Part shown: in pieces, positions 7,979 through 15,815 of the stretch
Layout of the letters: every line of letters starts with the position of its first letter
Numbering within the stretch: position 1 is the stretch's first letter
NCBI GenBank assembly: GCA_023442635.1
Contig: JAEZYR010000005.1
Coordinates: 1-28,195, forward strand
DNA from: Bacillota bacterium
GTDB taxonomy: Bacteria; Bacillota; Clostridia; Saccharofermentanales; Fastidiosipilaceae
DNA: 28,195 nt
Direction: 5' to 3'
Notes under the pieces: generated by a model
What the model saw: the letters and a program-made list of their open reading frames with translations, nothing else
What the model was told of the DNA's origin: nothing
Database searches by the model: none
Program-made: the position numbers and the translations under genes

Positions 7979-9394
7979 GTGGCTTTAACAGGTCCTATTC
8001 AGTCATTAGCTGCCCTGCGCGATGTGGTGAGCGCTCAGCGCAATTACTTTGTTGCAGGGCAGACACGTTCTTTACGGGGGCGCCTAGAGGCGCTCACCCG
8101 TTTAGAGCGCTCTTTGCTTGCTTATCGAGAAGCACTCTTGTCGACGCTGAGTGTGGAACTGGGACGCTCAGAAGAAGAGAGTGATCGCTACGAACTCCAA
8201 CCTTTGTTTGAGGCCCTGAACCGCTGTCGCCTCCATTTGAGACGCTGGTTGCGGCCAAGACAGCGCATCGAGTGGCGCCGTGGAGCCTTGATTAGGCATA
8301 GTGAGCAGAGACTGCCCTTAGGCATTGTTGCGGTCTACGGGAATCAGACCTGGCCGCTGTTATATAGCCTTTTACCTACTATTGATGCCTTAGCAGCTGG
8401 CAATTGTGTCATCATTAAATTGGCGCAGAAACAGGGGAATTTTGCCAAGACTTTTCAGCGCATGATCAGTGAGGCCTTCCCAGCTAATTATGTCAGCCTC
8501 ATTTATGGTGAAGATATCCTTAGCGAAGCCTTAGCGCGCTCTGAGCTGGATCATATTGTCTACACAGGAAGTGCGGTGCAAGCTCAGAGCTTATTGCAGG
8601 CTGCGAGTCATCGTTTGACCCCTGTTACTTTGCAATTAGGGGGAAAGCTGCCCGTTATTGTGACAGCAGACGCTGACCTAGACATGGCTGTTCAGCGCAT
8701 TCTACAAGCCAAGCGGATTAACGTAGGGCAAGACTGCTTGGCGCCTGATTATTGCTTGGTCGAAGAAACCGTGTATCAGCGTTTTGTGGATCGATTGAGC
8801 TGGCATCTTCGTTATTCAAGCGAAGTAGATCCCGTTCACAATCCCAAATATCAGGCTATCTATGGCCAGAGGCAATATGAGCGCCTCAAAAAGCTCCTGA
8901 ATAATGGGCGAATTGTTTGGGGTGGGCGCTCCAATGACGAAACAAGACAGATAGAGCTGACCATTTTGGATCGCCTGGATTTTACAAGTCCAATCATGCG
9001 ACAGGAAATTTATGGTCCCATTTTGCCCTTGATTAAATACGACAGTTTGCCAAGTCTTTTGAGCCGTCTCAACAAGCAAAGAACGCCTCTAGTAGCGACC
9101 TTGTTTTCAGGTAATTTAGAGGACTGGACACTCGTTTCGAAGCACCTCAGAGCTGGGCAGCTAACCTTTAATTGCCTGCCGACGGAATTGCCGCTGAGCC
9201 AAGTGCGGGGAGGCCCTAGCCACGTGGGTGGTAGCCAGTACTTGGGCTATGAAGGTTTTTGTCGTTTTAGTTATTTAAGTACGGCAACTCGAACCTATAG
9301 CTTGCGTCGCAAAAAAGTGATCTCGCCCCAAGCTGATGCTTGGTATGGCCACGACGGGGCGATTGATCGTAGCAAGATGGGTGACAACCCCTAA
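7979..9394 (+). CDS. Class-3 aldehyde dehydrogenase homologue with altered active site
   Basis: The fold is that of NAD(P)-dependent aldehyde dehydrogenases of class 3 (471 residues, no gaps). The cofactor lysine (Lys147 in VIIKLAQ), nucleophilic cysteine (Cys253 in GQDCLAPDY) and second glutamate (Glu343 in QEIYGP) are kept. The general-base glutamate of LELGGK is Gln219 (LQLGGK), and the oxyanion-hole Asn of WNYP is Thr124 (NQTWP). These five positions sit at a constant +10 offset from rat ALDH3A1 numbering as I remember it (114, 137, 209, 243, 333), which supports the alignment. Hydrolytic release of acid should be impaired; acyl transfer, reduction of an acyl group, or a non-catalytic role are alternatives. 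The GTG start at 7979 has no visible ribosome site and lies 15 bases after pyk, suggesting coupling or a slightly different start. Confidence 0.85.
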   Translation: MALTGPIQSLAALRDVVSAQRNYFVAGQTRSLRGRLEALTRLERSLLAYREALLSTLSVELGRSEEESDRYELQPLFEALNRCRLHLRRWLRPRQRIEWRRGALIRHSEQRLPLGIVAVYGNQTWPLLYSLLPTIDALAAGNCVIIKLAQKQGNFAKTFQRMISEAFPANYVSLIYGEDILSEALARSELDHIVYTGSAVQAQSLLQAASHRLTPVTLQLGGKLPVIVTADADLDMAVQRILQAKRINVGQDCLAPDYCLVEETVYQRFVDRLSWHLRYSSEVDPVHNPKYQAIYGQRQYERLKKLLNNGRIVWGGRSNDETRQIELTILDRLDFTSPIMRQEIYGPILPLIKYDSLPSLLSRLNKQRTPLVATLFSGNLEDWTLVSKHLRAGQLTFNCLPTELPLSQVRGGPSHVGGSQYLGYEGFCRFSYLSTATRTYSLRRKKVISPQADAWYGHDGAIDRSKMGDNP

Positions 9395-9460
9395 GGGGGC
9401 CCTGCTACGAAGAGCTCGACGCCTTTCTAATTTCTACGTTGCTTTGCTTTTGATACCTGT

Positions 9461-9488
9461 TTGAAATTGAGAAAATTCATCTTAAATT
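9461..9488 (+). promoter_or_regulatory. Candidate promoter of the HtrA-type protease gene
   Basis: TTGAAA (9461-9466) and TAAATT (9483-9488) are separated by 16 bases in an AT-rich stretch about 100 bases upstream of the GTG. A second -10-like TATAAC lies at 9524-9529 but lacks a good -35. The assignment is tentative. Confidence 0.33.
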
Positions 9489-9584
9489 AGAGATTTTTTC
9501 AGCTTCGTTTGAGATCTTGAGCGTATAACTTTAAGCAAAGAAGATCCACCAAGATGATGGAGCCTGATAGAAAGGAGTTCGTCC

Positions 9585-11174
9585 GTGTTCAACGAGCTAA
9601 GCCATGCCAATAACGGTAATCAAAATCCTTTAGGCAATTCGAATTTACATCAGAACCCCAACCCAGCGCAGAACTATCCTGAGCAGGGTAGAGCACAACA
9701 ATCATATTATGTGGGGGAGCCTGGATTTATTTCAGCCCAACAGAGCAATCCCAATGGGTCACAGCCCCAGAGTCCTCAGCCACAAGCCAGCCACCCAAAC
9801 GCTTTTCAACTCGTCGGGACAGCTTATGGACCTCAGTCTGAAGGTAACAGCCAGATGGGCGCCAATAGCTCCCCGGTAAGCGGAGGACAGCAAGCCTATT
9901 CACAAACGCAAACGTCCTACTCTTCCATATATGGGCAAGCAAAAGCAGAGGAAAAGCAGACCGCAAAAGTTCAGTCTGGATCAGAACCGCCCAAAAAACG
10001 AAAAGGCGGCATGGTTTTAGCTGTTTTGGCGGTCGGCGCATGTGCTTGTATGCTAACCGGTGTAGTGGGTGGCCTGGTAGGCTTTCAGTTGCAGAGCGTC
10101 TATGGTCCAGTACAAGAAGTCCATTCGCCCCAAACTTCGGATGCCCAAGGCCTGAAACCAACAAGTCAAGTGGCTTCGCCTACCCATGCGTCTTCAGGAG
10201 AAATGAGCGTCCGAGAGATAGCGGCCAAAGCCGCACCAGCTGTGGTAGCGATCAACACCGAATCTCTACGCCAGAGCTTCTGGGGGACGCAGACAATTGA
10301 GGGGGCAGGATCGGGTGTTTTGATTTCGAAGGATGGCGTGATTGTAACGAATAACCATGTCATTAATTCGGCTACTGAAACCAAGGTTACCTTGGCCGAT
10401 GGCACAAGTTATCCAGCCAAGATTATTGCCAGCGACGAGAGTAGCGACCTAGCCGTTATTAAAATTACGGCAGATAAAGACTTGCCTTATCTAACTTTTG
10501 GGGACAGTACCACGCTCCAAGTGGGAGATCCAGTAGTGGCGATTGGTAATCCCTTGGGCGAGCTGCAAGGCACCGTCACGGCTGGCTATATTTCAGCTTT
10601 GCACAGAGATGTCATGGTTGAGGGTCAGCTTATGTCCAACGTCATGCAGACAGATGCGGCCATTAACGCTGGCAATTCAGGCGGAGCGCTGCTGAATAGC
10701 AGGGGTGAGCTCATCGGCATCAATGTGGCGAAGTTCCGCCAGACAGGTGTTGAGGGCATAGCCTTCTCCATTCCATCCGAAACGGTTCAGCCAACCATCG
10801 AGCAGTTGCAAAATAACGGCCATGTTCGTCGTTTACAGATTGGCCTAACAGGCGCCAATGTGCCAGCCCAAAACCCTTACGGACTAACGCCAGGCATTTT
10901 GGTGACTTCTGTGGAACCCAATGGCCCAGCAGCAGCGGCAGGCTTGCAGGTGCGAGATATCATCACAGCTGTCAATGGCAAGTCTGTTCAGAGCGTGCAA
11001 CAGCTTATTGCAGTTCGTAATCGCCTTAAAGAGGGGGAATCGATGACCTTGACCGTCGACCGCAATGGGCAGAGCCAAGAAATTCAGGTCACGCCAAGCT
11101 ACCCTGATAACAAGACTAGCCAGACAGGGCAGGAGCAGAAAACTACAAATTCTCAAGGTGCTGCCCAACCTTAA
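9585..11174 (+). CDS. HtrA/DegP-type membrane-anchored serine protease
   Basis: A trypsin-fold protease that degrades or processes misfolded envelope proteins. Residues 1-140 form a low-complexity cytosolic region very rich in Asn, Gln, Ser and Pro. A basic PPKKRKGG stop and one transmembrane helix (about 142-168) follow, then a short external linker. The catalytic triad is complete: His258 (VTNNHVI), Asp288 (SSDLAVIKI) and Ser365 (NAGNSGGAL). A single PDZ domain occupies about 415-505 (GILVTSVEPNGPAAAAGLQ), and the tail is again Gln/Ser-rich. The GTG start is supported by AAAGGAG eight bases upstream. The gene stands alone between its own leader and a strong terminator. The N-terminal extension is long compared with Bacillus HtrA/HtrB. 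Confidence 0.95.
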   Translation: MFNELSHANNGNQNPLGNSNLHQNPNPAQNYPEQGRAQQSYYVGEPGFISAQQSNPNGSQPQSPQPQASHPNAFQLVGTAYGPQSEGNSQMGANSSPVSGGQQAYSQTQTSYSSIYGQAKAEEKQTAKVQSGSEPPKKRKGGMVLAVLAVGACACMLTGVVGGLVGFQLQSVYGPVQEVHSPQTSDAQGLKPTSQVASPTHASSGEMSVREIAAKAAPAVVAINTESLRQSFWGTQTIEGAGSGVLISKDGVIVTNNHVINSATETKVTLADGTSYPAKIIASDESSDLAVIKITADKDLPYLTFGDSTTLQVGDPVVAIGNPLGELQGTVTAGYISALHRDVMVEGQLMSNVMQTDAAINAGNSGGALLNSRGELIGINVAKFRQTGVEGIAFSIPSETVQPTIEQLQNNGHVRRLQIGLTGANVPAQNPYGLTPGILVTSVEPNGPAAAAGLQVRDIITAVNGKSVQSVQQLIAVRNRLKEGESMTLTVDRNGQSQEIQVTPSYPDNKTSQTGQEQKTTNSQGAAQP

Positions 11175-11213
11175 GCTGAAGTGTTTATTGGGGCTTTCCA
11201 CACCTATACCTAT

Positions 11214-11246
11214 GAGATGGGCGCGAGAGCGCCCGTCTCGTTTTTA
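11214..11246 (+). terminator. Strong Rho-independent terminator after the HtrA gene
   Basis: An 11-bp stem (GAGATGGGCGC / GCGCCCGTCTC, one G-U pair) closed by a GAGA tetraloop is followed by GTTTTTATG. It lies 40 bases past the protease stop. Confidence 0.9.
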
Positions 11247-11252
11247 TGTTGA

Positions 11253-11298
11253 CAAGAAAAGAGGCCGCCGTGGTTCTACACAGCATCCTCTTTTGTTG
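11253..11298 (-). terminator. Possible terminator of ferritin
   Basis: A 12-bp inverted repeat with one mismatch (CAAGAAAAGAGG / CCTCTTTTGTTG) has a 22-base spacer. Read on the minus strand it ends in CCTCTTTTCTTG, 75-120 bases past the ferritin stop. The large loop and interrupted T run make it a modest candidate. Confidence 0.35.
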
Positions 11299-11372
11299 CT
11301 CTAAATCAGCGTAAAGCGCGAGAGCTAACTTTATCTATAGATCGAAGGTCAGCTCATGCTTAGGTTGAAAGA

Positions 11373-11864
11373 TTAGTCAGCCTTGGCCATCTCGCTATCG
11401 ACAAAGAGCAAAGCTGACTTGTTGCCATCGCAGAGCTCTAGACGATCAACCCAGTAGGTGCAGCTAGCTTCTTCCTCGACCTGCTCGTCGATGAACCACT
11501 GGAGGGCGGAGACCGTCATCATGTCGCCAGCTTCACGAGCTGTTTCGTACATACGGTGGAAGTTCTCGGTGACGAGTTCTTCGTGCTCGAGAGCTGCCTT
11601 CATGCAGTCCAGAGCTGTGCCGAAGTCCGTTGGGGGAGCATCGATAGCAGCTAAGATGGTGTTGCCACCGCGCTCGGTGATGTACTTGTGCAAGCGCTCA
11701 GCGTGCTCCAACTCTTCCTTGGCTTGCTTGTCCATCCATTGTGCGAAGCCAGGAAGCTTCTGAGCATTGGCCCAAATGGACATGGAGAAATAGAGATAGC
11801 TAGCATAGAGTTCCTCTTTGAACTGATTCGAAAGCATTTCAACAATGTTGTCTTGAATTTTCAT
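11373..11864 (-). CDS. Ferritin (non-heme, FtnA-like)
   Basis: Ferritin oxidises Fe2+ and stores it as a mineral core in a 24-subunit cytosolic shell. The 163-residue protein is a four-helix bundle of normal length. Ferroxidase-site residues line up with E. coli FtnA: Glu18 (KEELYASYLY), Glu51 and His54 (EELEHAERL), Glu95 (HEELVTE), and Glu127/Gln128 with Glu130-131 (IDEQVEEE). No heme-ligand methionine typical of bacterioferritin is evident. The ATG is preceded on the minus strand by AAAGGA. It is transcribed divergently from the ABC exporter genes across a 235-base AT-rich gap. Iron or oxidative-stress control is usual for the family, but I see no convincing Fur or PerR box. Confidence 0.95.
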   Translation of the reverse strand: MKIQDNIVEMLSNQFKEELYASYLYFSMSIWANAQKLPGFAQWMDKQAKEELEHAERLHKYITERGGNTILAAIDAPPTDFGTALDCMKAALEHEELVTENFHRMYETAREAGDMMTVSALQWFIDEQVEEEASCTYWVDRLELCDGNKSALLFVDSEMAKAD

Positions 11865-12099
11865 GGTTTTTCCTTTCTTAATTTCTTTCTTATTTGTAGG
11901 TTGAGCGCATCAACTCTGAAGTGAGCCTCTGTCGTCTCGTCCGACCGATTGAACTTGAATCAAATGTGAAGGCTTGATCAAGTGTTGTTATTAGTATGAC
12001 GTTTTTTTGATTTTGCAATGTTAGAAATGCTACCGCGCGGGTGGAATTTTTTCGTGCTAAGATCAATTTGCAAATTTGACAAAACAAAAGGAGCGCATT

Positions 12100-13929
12100 T
12101 TGTCTAGCCTTCGTCCCTTTTTTAAACCCTATCGCAAGCAGCTGATTTTGGGACCCTTGTTCAAATTGACAGAAGCTATCATCGAACTTCTTACGCCACT
12201 TCTTTTAGCGCGCATTATTGACGCGGGCATCCGTCAGCAGAAAACAGCGCTTATTTGGCAATTAGCTTTGTTGATGGCCTTCTTAGCTTGCTTGGGCATG
12301 GCTTCTTCCTTGTTGACCCAATACATGGCTTCCGTTGCCTCACAGGGCGTCGGCACCGCTTTGAGAGAGCGTCTTTTTCAACGCGCCCTGAGGCTAGAAG
12401 CGAAAAGTCGAACCCAACTTCCTGCGGCAAGCTTGAGCAATCGCTTGACCCAAGATGTGCTCCAAATCCAGCAAGCGATTGCTTTAGGTATCCGCCTTTT
12501 GAGTCGGGCGCCTTTCCTTGCTGTGGGTGCTCTCATCATGGCCTTTTACTTGGCGCCTAGCCTCGCACTGGTTTTGCTCATTACATTACCGCTAGCTGCT
12601 TTTCTCCTGGCCTTTCTCATGCGCAAGGGGGCGAAGCTTTATTGGTGCGTTCAGCTATCGCTAGATCGTCTATCTAGTTTGGTGCAGGAACATCTGAGTG
12701 GCGTTAGAATCATCCGCGCATTTTGCCGAGAGCGTGAGGCCTATGAGCACTTTGAACAAGAGGCGAAAAATCTTTACAGACGCAGCTATCGAGCGAGCAT
12801 CTGCTCAGCCTTGATGAACCCGCTTTTGCAACTACTCTTTAATTTCAGCATTGTTTGGGTCTTAGCCAAAGGGGGTCAAGCGGTTGAAGTTGGTGAGGTA
12901 TCGCAAGGCGAATTATTGGCTTTGACCAATTATCTGGGCCAGATCGTCTTAGCTATGATCGTCATTAGCAACTTGCTTTTGCTTTTCCCTAGAGCCTTTG
13001 CTGCCAAAAAAAGAATTCAAGAAGTTTTGGCTTCACCGCTTGAGTCCGAGCCGCCAAAGTCTCAGCCCTTAGAAGAGAGCCAGGGACGAGGCCTGGCTCA
13101 ACAGCAGCCTGTTGAAGGAGCAGAAGCCATTGAAACGGAGGCAAAAAGAGCTAGCGCCCAAGCAGGACAGGGGGCATTTTTGGTGGTTGAGCACCTGTCA
13201 TTTCAATATCCTCAAACGGCTGGGCCAGCCTTAAGCGATATTTCGTTTGACCTGAAGCGAGGATCCTTTTTGGGTGTTATCGGTGCCACCGCAGCAGGCA
13301 AATCGACTTTGGCACAAGTCCTGCTAGGCTTCTATCCAGACGAGACAAGGGGTGTATCGATTGAGGGAAGATCTTTGCACGATTGGCAGCTTTCCGAATG
13401 GCGACAAAAAATAGCTTGGGTGCCTCAACAGCCGATTCTCTTTGAAGGCAGCTTGCGAATGAATCTCATGCTGGGCTTACCTGAGAATAGTCGCTCGGAT
13501 GGCGAACTTGAGGAAGCCCTCAGATTAGCTTGTGCATGGGATTTTGTGCGCGATTTACCAGGTGGACTGGACAGTCAAGTTAGACGAGGAGGGCGCAATT
13601 TTTCGGGTGGACAAAGACAGCGCCTAGCGTTGGCAAGAGCCTTCGTTCGACGAGCAGACCTACTTATTTTGGATGACGCTTTCAGTGCCTTGGACTATCT
13701 GACGGAGGAAAAGCTACGGCAGCATTTGAAGGACTTGCCTCACCACCCAGCCGTGATCCTCATTTCGCAACGCGTCCATGCCATCAAGGAGGCTGAGCAA
13801 ATATTGTTGCTCGATGAGGGCAAGCAAATTGCCTGCGCTACGCATCAGACTTTGTTAGCTGAAGTGCCACTCTATCAGGAAATTGTAGCTTCACAGACGG
13901 ATAGGGTAAATGAGGGAGGAGAAGGCTGA
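12100..13929 (+). CDS. ABC exporter half-transporter with degenerate ATP site (subunit 1)
   Basis: A half-size exporter of the multidrug/lipid type: six-helix membrane domain (about 1-310), a low-complexity Glu/Gln/Pro linker (about 320-360), then the nucleotide-binding domain. Walker A is GATAAGKST (from 395) and the signature is FSGGQRQR. Walker B ends LILDDAF, so the catalytic glutamate is Asp526. The H-loop reads ISQRV, so the switch histidine is Gln557. These changes are the hallmark of the degenerate subunit of heterodimeric exporters such as TM287/288 and BmrCD. The TTG at 12100 is preferred to the TTG at 12076 because GGAG (12090-12093) lies six bases before it. The stop overlaps the next ATG by one base (TGATG), so the two subunits are made together. 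Substrate unknown. Confidence 0.93.
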   Translation: MSSLRPFFKPYRKQLILGPLFKLTEAIIELLTPLLLARIIDAGIRQQKTALIWQLALLMAFLACLGMASSLLTQYMASVASQGVGTALRERLFQRALRLEAKSRTQLPAASLSNRLTQDVLQIQQAIALGIRLLSRAPFLAVGALIMAFYLAPSLALVLLITLPLAAFLLAFLMRKGAKLYWCVQLSLDRLSSLVQEHLSGVRIIRAFCREREAYEHFEQEAKNLYRRSYRASICSALMNPLLQLLFNFSIVWVLAKGGQAVEVGEVSQGELLALTNYLGQIVLAMIVISNLLLLFPRAFAAKKRIQEVLASPLESEPPKSQPLEESQGRGLAQQQPVEGAEAIETEAKRASAQAGQGAFLVVEHLSFQYPQTAGPALSDISFDLKRGSFLGVIGATAAGKSTLAQVLLGFYPDETRGVSIEGRSLHDWQLSEWRQKIAWVPQQPILFEGSLRMNLMLGLPENSRSDGELEEALRLACAWDFVRDLPGGLDSQVRRGGRNFSGGQRQRLALARAFVRRADLLILDDAFSALDYLTEEKLRQHLKDLPHHPAVILISQRVHAIKEAEQILLLDEGKQIACATHQTLLAEVPLYQEIVASQTDRVNEGGEG

Positions 13930-15695
13930 TGGCGATCGCAAGCAAAGCAAGAAAAAGCCCTTATCGCTATTTGATCCGGCAGCTGATGCAAGAACTCAAA
14001 AAACAGCCCTGGCAGCTTGCTGGCCTACTGTTCTTAGCCTTCTTTTCGGTAGCAGCTACACTGCTGACCCCTTGGCTTTTGGGACGCTTAATCGACCGAG
14101 CTATAGGGGCTGGACAGGTTCTTTGGCATGGTTTTATGCAAGACTTGCTTGCGCTGGCCCTGGCCTATGCAGTCTCAGCTGTCTTTGCTTATGCCTCGCA
14201 AGTGTTGGCTCAGCACATGGCTCAAAAGCTCGCTTTAGGCCTACGCCTGGCTGTTTTTGAACGTTTGAATAGCATTCCGTTAGCCCAAGTCGAGCAGGCT
14301 GCCAGAGGCGATTTGATACTTCGTCTGAGCTCGGATACAGAAATCCTAGCGGATGGCTTGCAGCAGGCCCTTTTGCAACTGTTCTCGGGCAGCCTTGTTC
14401 TGATCGGAGCCTTCATACTGATGTGGCGGCTATCACCTCTTTTGTCAGGCTTGTTGCTCCTACTCATGCCCATTAACTTCCTTTTGACCCGTTTCATCGC
14501 CCAACGTTCTCACAGGCGCTTTAAGGAACAAGCAGACTTGACAGGCCGCTTAAATGCCCTAGCTGAAGAAGCCATTACGGAGCGGCAGCTTTTGTTGGCT
14601 TATGGTGCTGTTGAGAGCTATGAAAAGCGCTTCGAGCAGCTGAACAAAGAACTCTATGTCAAGGGACAAGCCGCGCAGTTCTATAGCTCCTTAACCAATC
14701 CTGGCACGCGTTTTGTCAATAATTTAGCTTATGCAGGCTTGACTTTATTGACTGCCTTTTTGTCTGCTGGGGCGTATTTAACGATCGGTCAAATGACTCA
14801 GGCTTTGAGCTATACCCTGCAGTTTGCCAAGCCTGTCAATGAAATATCGGCGGTCTGGACGCAAGTTCAAAATGCCTTAGCAGCTTACGAACGTCTGCAA
14901 GAGGTCTTGCTGCTCGAAGAAGAGAAAGACGCCCCGATGGCTAGTGAGCTGAAGCTGCAAGAGGGAGCGCTTGTGTTTCATGAGGTATCTTTCGCTTACG
15001 ATAAGTCGCGCCCCTTGATTGAGCATCTCAACCTAAGCTTGCCTGCAAAGGCTCGTGTTGCCATTGTCGGGCCTACAGGAGCTGGCAAAAGCACGCTGGT
15101 CAATTTGCTTATGCGCTTTTATGAATTGGATGGAGGGAAGATCGAGATTGACGGCCAGAATATTGCAAGCGTCCAGCGATCGAGCTTGCGGCGACAAATT
15201 GGCATGGTCTTACAAGAGTCATGGCTGTTTTCTGGCAGCGTTCGCGAAAACATTGCTTATGCCTGTCCAGAAGCTACATTTGAAGAAATTCAGGCCGCGG
15301 CCAAAGCCGCACATGCGGATGCATTTATCCAGCGCTTAGCCCAGGGCTATGATACTCAGGTTGGAGCAGGCGGTGTTGAGCTCTCTGCTGGCCAAAAGCA
15401 AATGATCTGCATAGCTAGGGTTTTCCTGCTTTCAGCACCTGTGCTTATTCTAGATGAAGCGACCTCCAACATGGATACACGCACAGAGCAACTCATTCAG
15501 CGAGCCTTTGCGAAGCTGATGGAAGGGCGAAGCAGTTTTGTTATTGCCCATCGTTTGGCGACGATTCGCGAGGCCGATGAGATCTTAGTTATGGATCATG
15601 GACATGTTGTCGAGCAGGGATCTCACGAGGCCTTACTCGCTCAGCGAGGTCTTTATGCTCAGCTTTATGAAAGCCAGTATCGCCAGCAGAGCTGA
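13929..15695 (+). CDS. ABC exporter half-transporter with catalytic ATP site (subunit 2)
   Basis: The partner of the preceding gene: membrane domain (about 20-315) followed by a nucleotide-binding domain with Walker A GPTGAGKST, Walker B LILDEATSNMD (Glu510 present) and H-loop IAHRLAT (His541 present). Its signature motif is LSAGQ rather than LSGGQ. In a head-to-tail dimer the intact Walker A/B/H of this protein would face the intact SGGQ of subunit 1, giving one working site. The altered Walker B/H of subunit 1 would face the altered SAGQ here, giving one dead site. That mutual asymmetry argues strongly for an obligate heterodimer. Start overlaps the upstream stop by one base. What it exports cannot be read from the sequence. 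Confidence 0.95.
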   Translation: MAIASKARKSPYRYLIRQLMQELKKQPWQLAGLLFLAFFSVAATLLTPWLLGRLIDRAIGAGQVLWHGFMQDLLALALAYAVSAVFAYASQVLAQHMAQKLALGLRLAVFERLNSIPLAQVEQAARGDLILRLSSDTEILADGLQQALLQLFSGSLVLIGAFILMWRLSPLLSGLLLLLMPINFLLTRFIAQRSHRRFKEQADLTGRLNALAEEAITERQLLLAYGAVESYEKRFEQLNKELYVKGQAAQFYSSLTNPGTRFVNNLAYAGLTLLTAFLSAGAYLTIGQMTQALSYTLQFAKPVNEISAVWTQVQNALAAYERLQEVLLLEEEKDAPMASELKLQEGALVFHEVSFAYDKSRPLIEHLNLSLPAKARVAIVGPTGAGKSTLVNLLMRFYELDGGKIEIDGQNIASVQRSSLRRQIGMVLQESWLFSGSVRENIAYACPEATFEEIQAAAKAAHADAFIQRLAQGYDTQVGAGGVELSAGQKQMICIARVFLLSAPVLILDEATSNMDTRTEQLIQRAFAKLMEGRSSFVIAHRLATIREADEILVMDHGHVVEQGSHEALLAQRGLYAQLYESQYRQQS

Positions 15696-15761
15696 GTTCC
15701 TACTTTGCCAAGCCCCATGAAGCGCTAGCTTTTAGCATCGAATACGCATTAAGAAAGAATA

Positions 15762-15793
15762 AAAGAACTGCCCTCCATGAGGGCAGTTCTTTT
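15762..15793. terminator. Bidirectional terminator between the ABC operon and glnS
   Basis: A perfect 14-bp stem (AAAGAACTGCCCTC / GAGGGCAGTTCTTT) with a 3-base loop has T-rich sequence on both outward sides (TTTTG on plus, TTTTATTC on minus). It lies midway between the converging stop codons at 15695 and 15816 and can serve both. Confidence 0.92.
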
Positions 15794-15815
15794 GCTTTAA
15801 CAAGAGCGTTGATTT

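Noticed and set aside
9367..9410. Inverted repeat TCGTAGCA / TGCTACGA spanning the ALDH-like stop as a terminator
   Set aside because: No T run follows and the 28-base loop is large; not enough for a call.
11955..11982. Palindrome CTTGATCAAG and nearby TTGAATCAA upstream of ferritin as operators
   Set aside because: A 10-base perfect palindrome is expected about 27 times by chance in this window, and neither resembles a Fur or PerR box. A similar CTTGCGCAAG occurs before galT at 23175.
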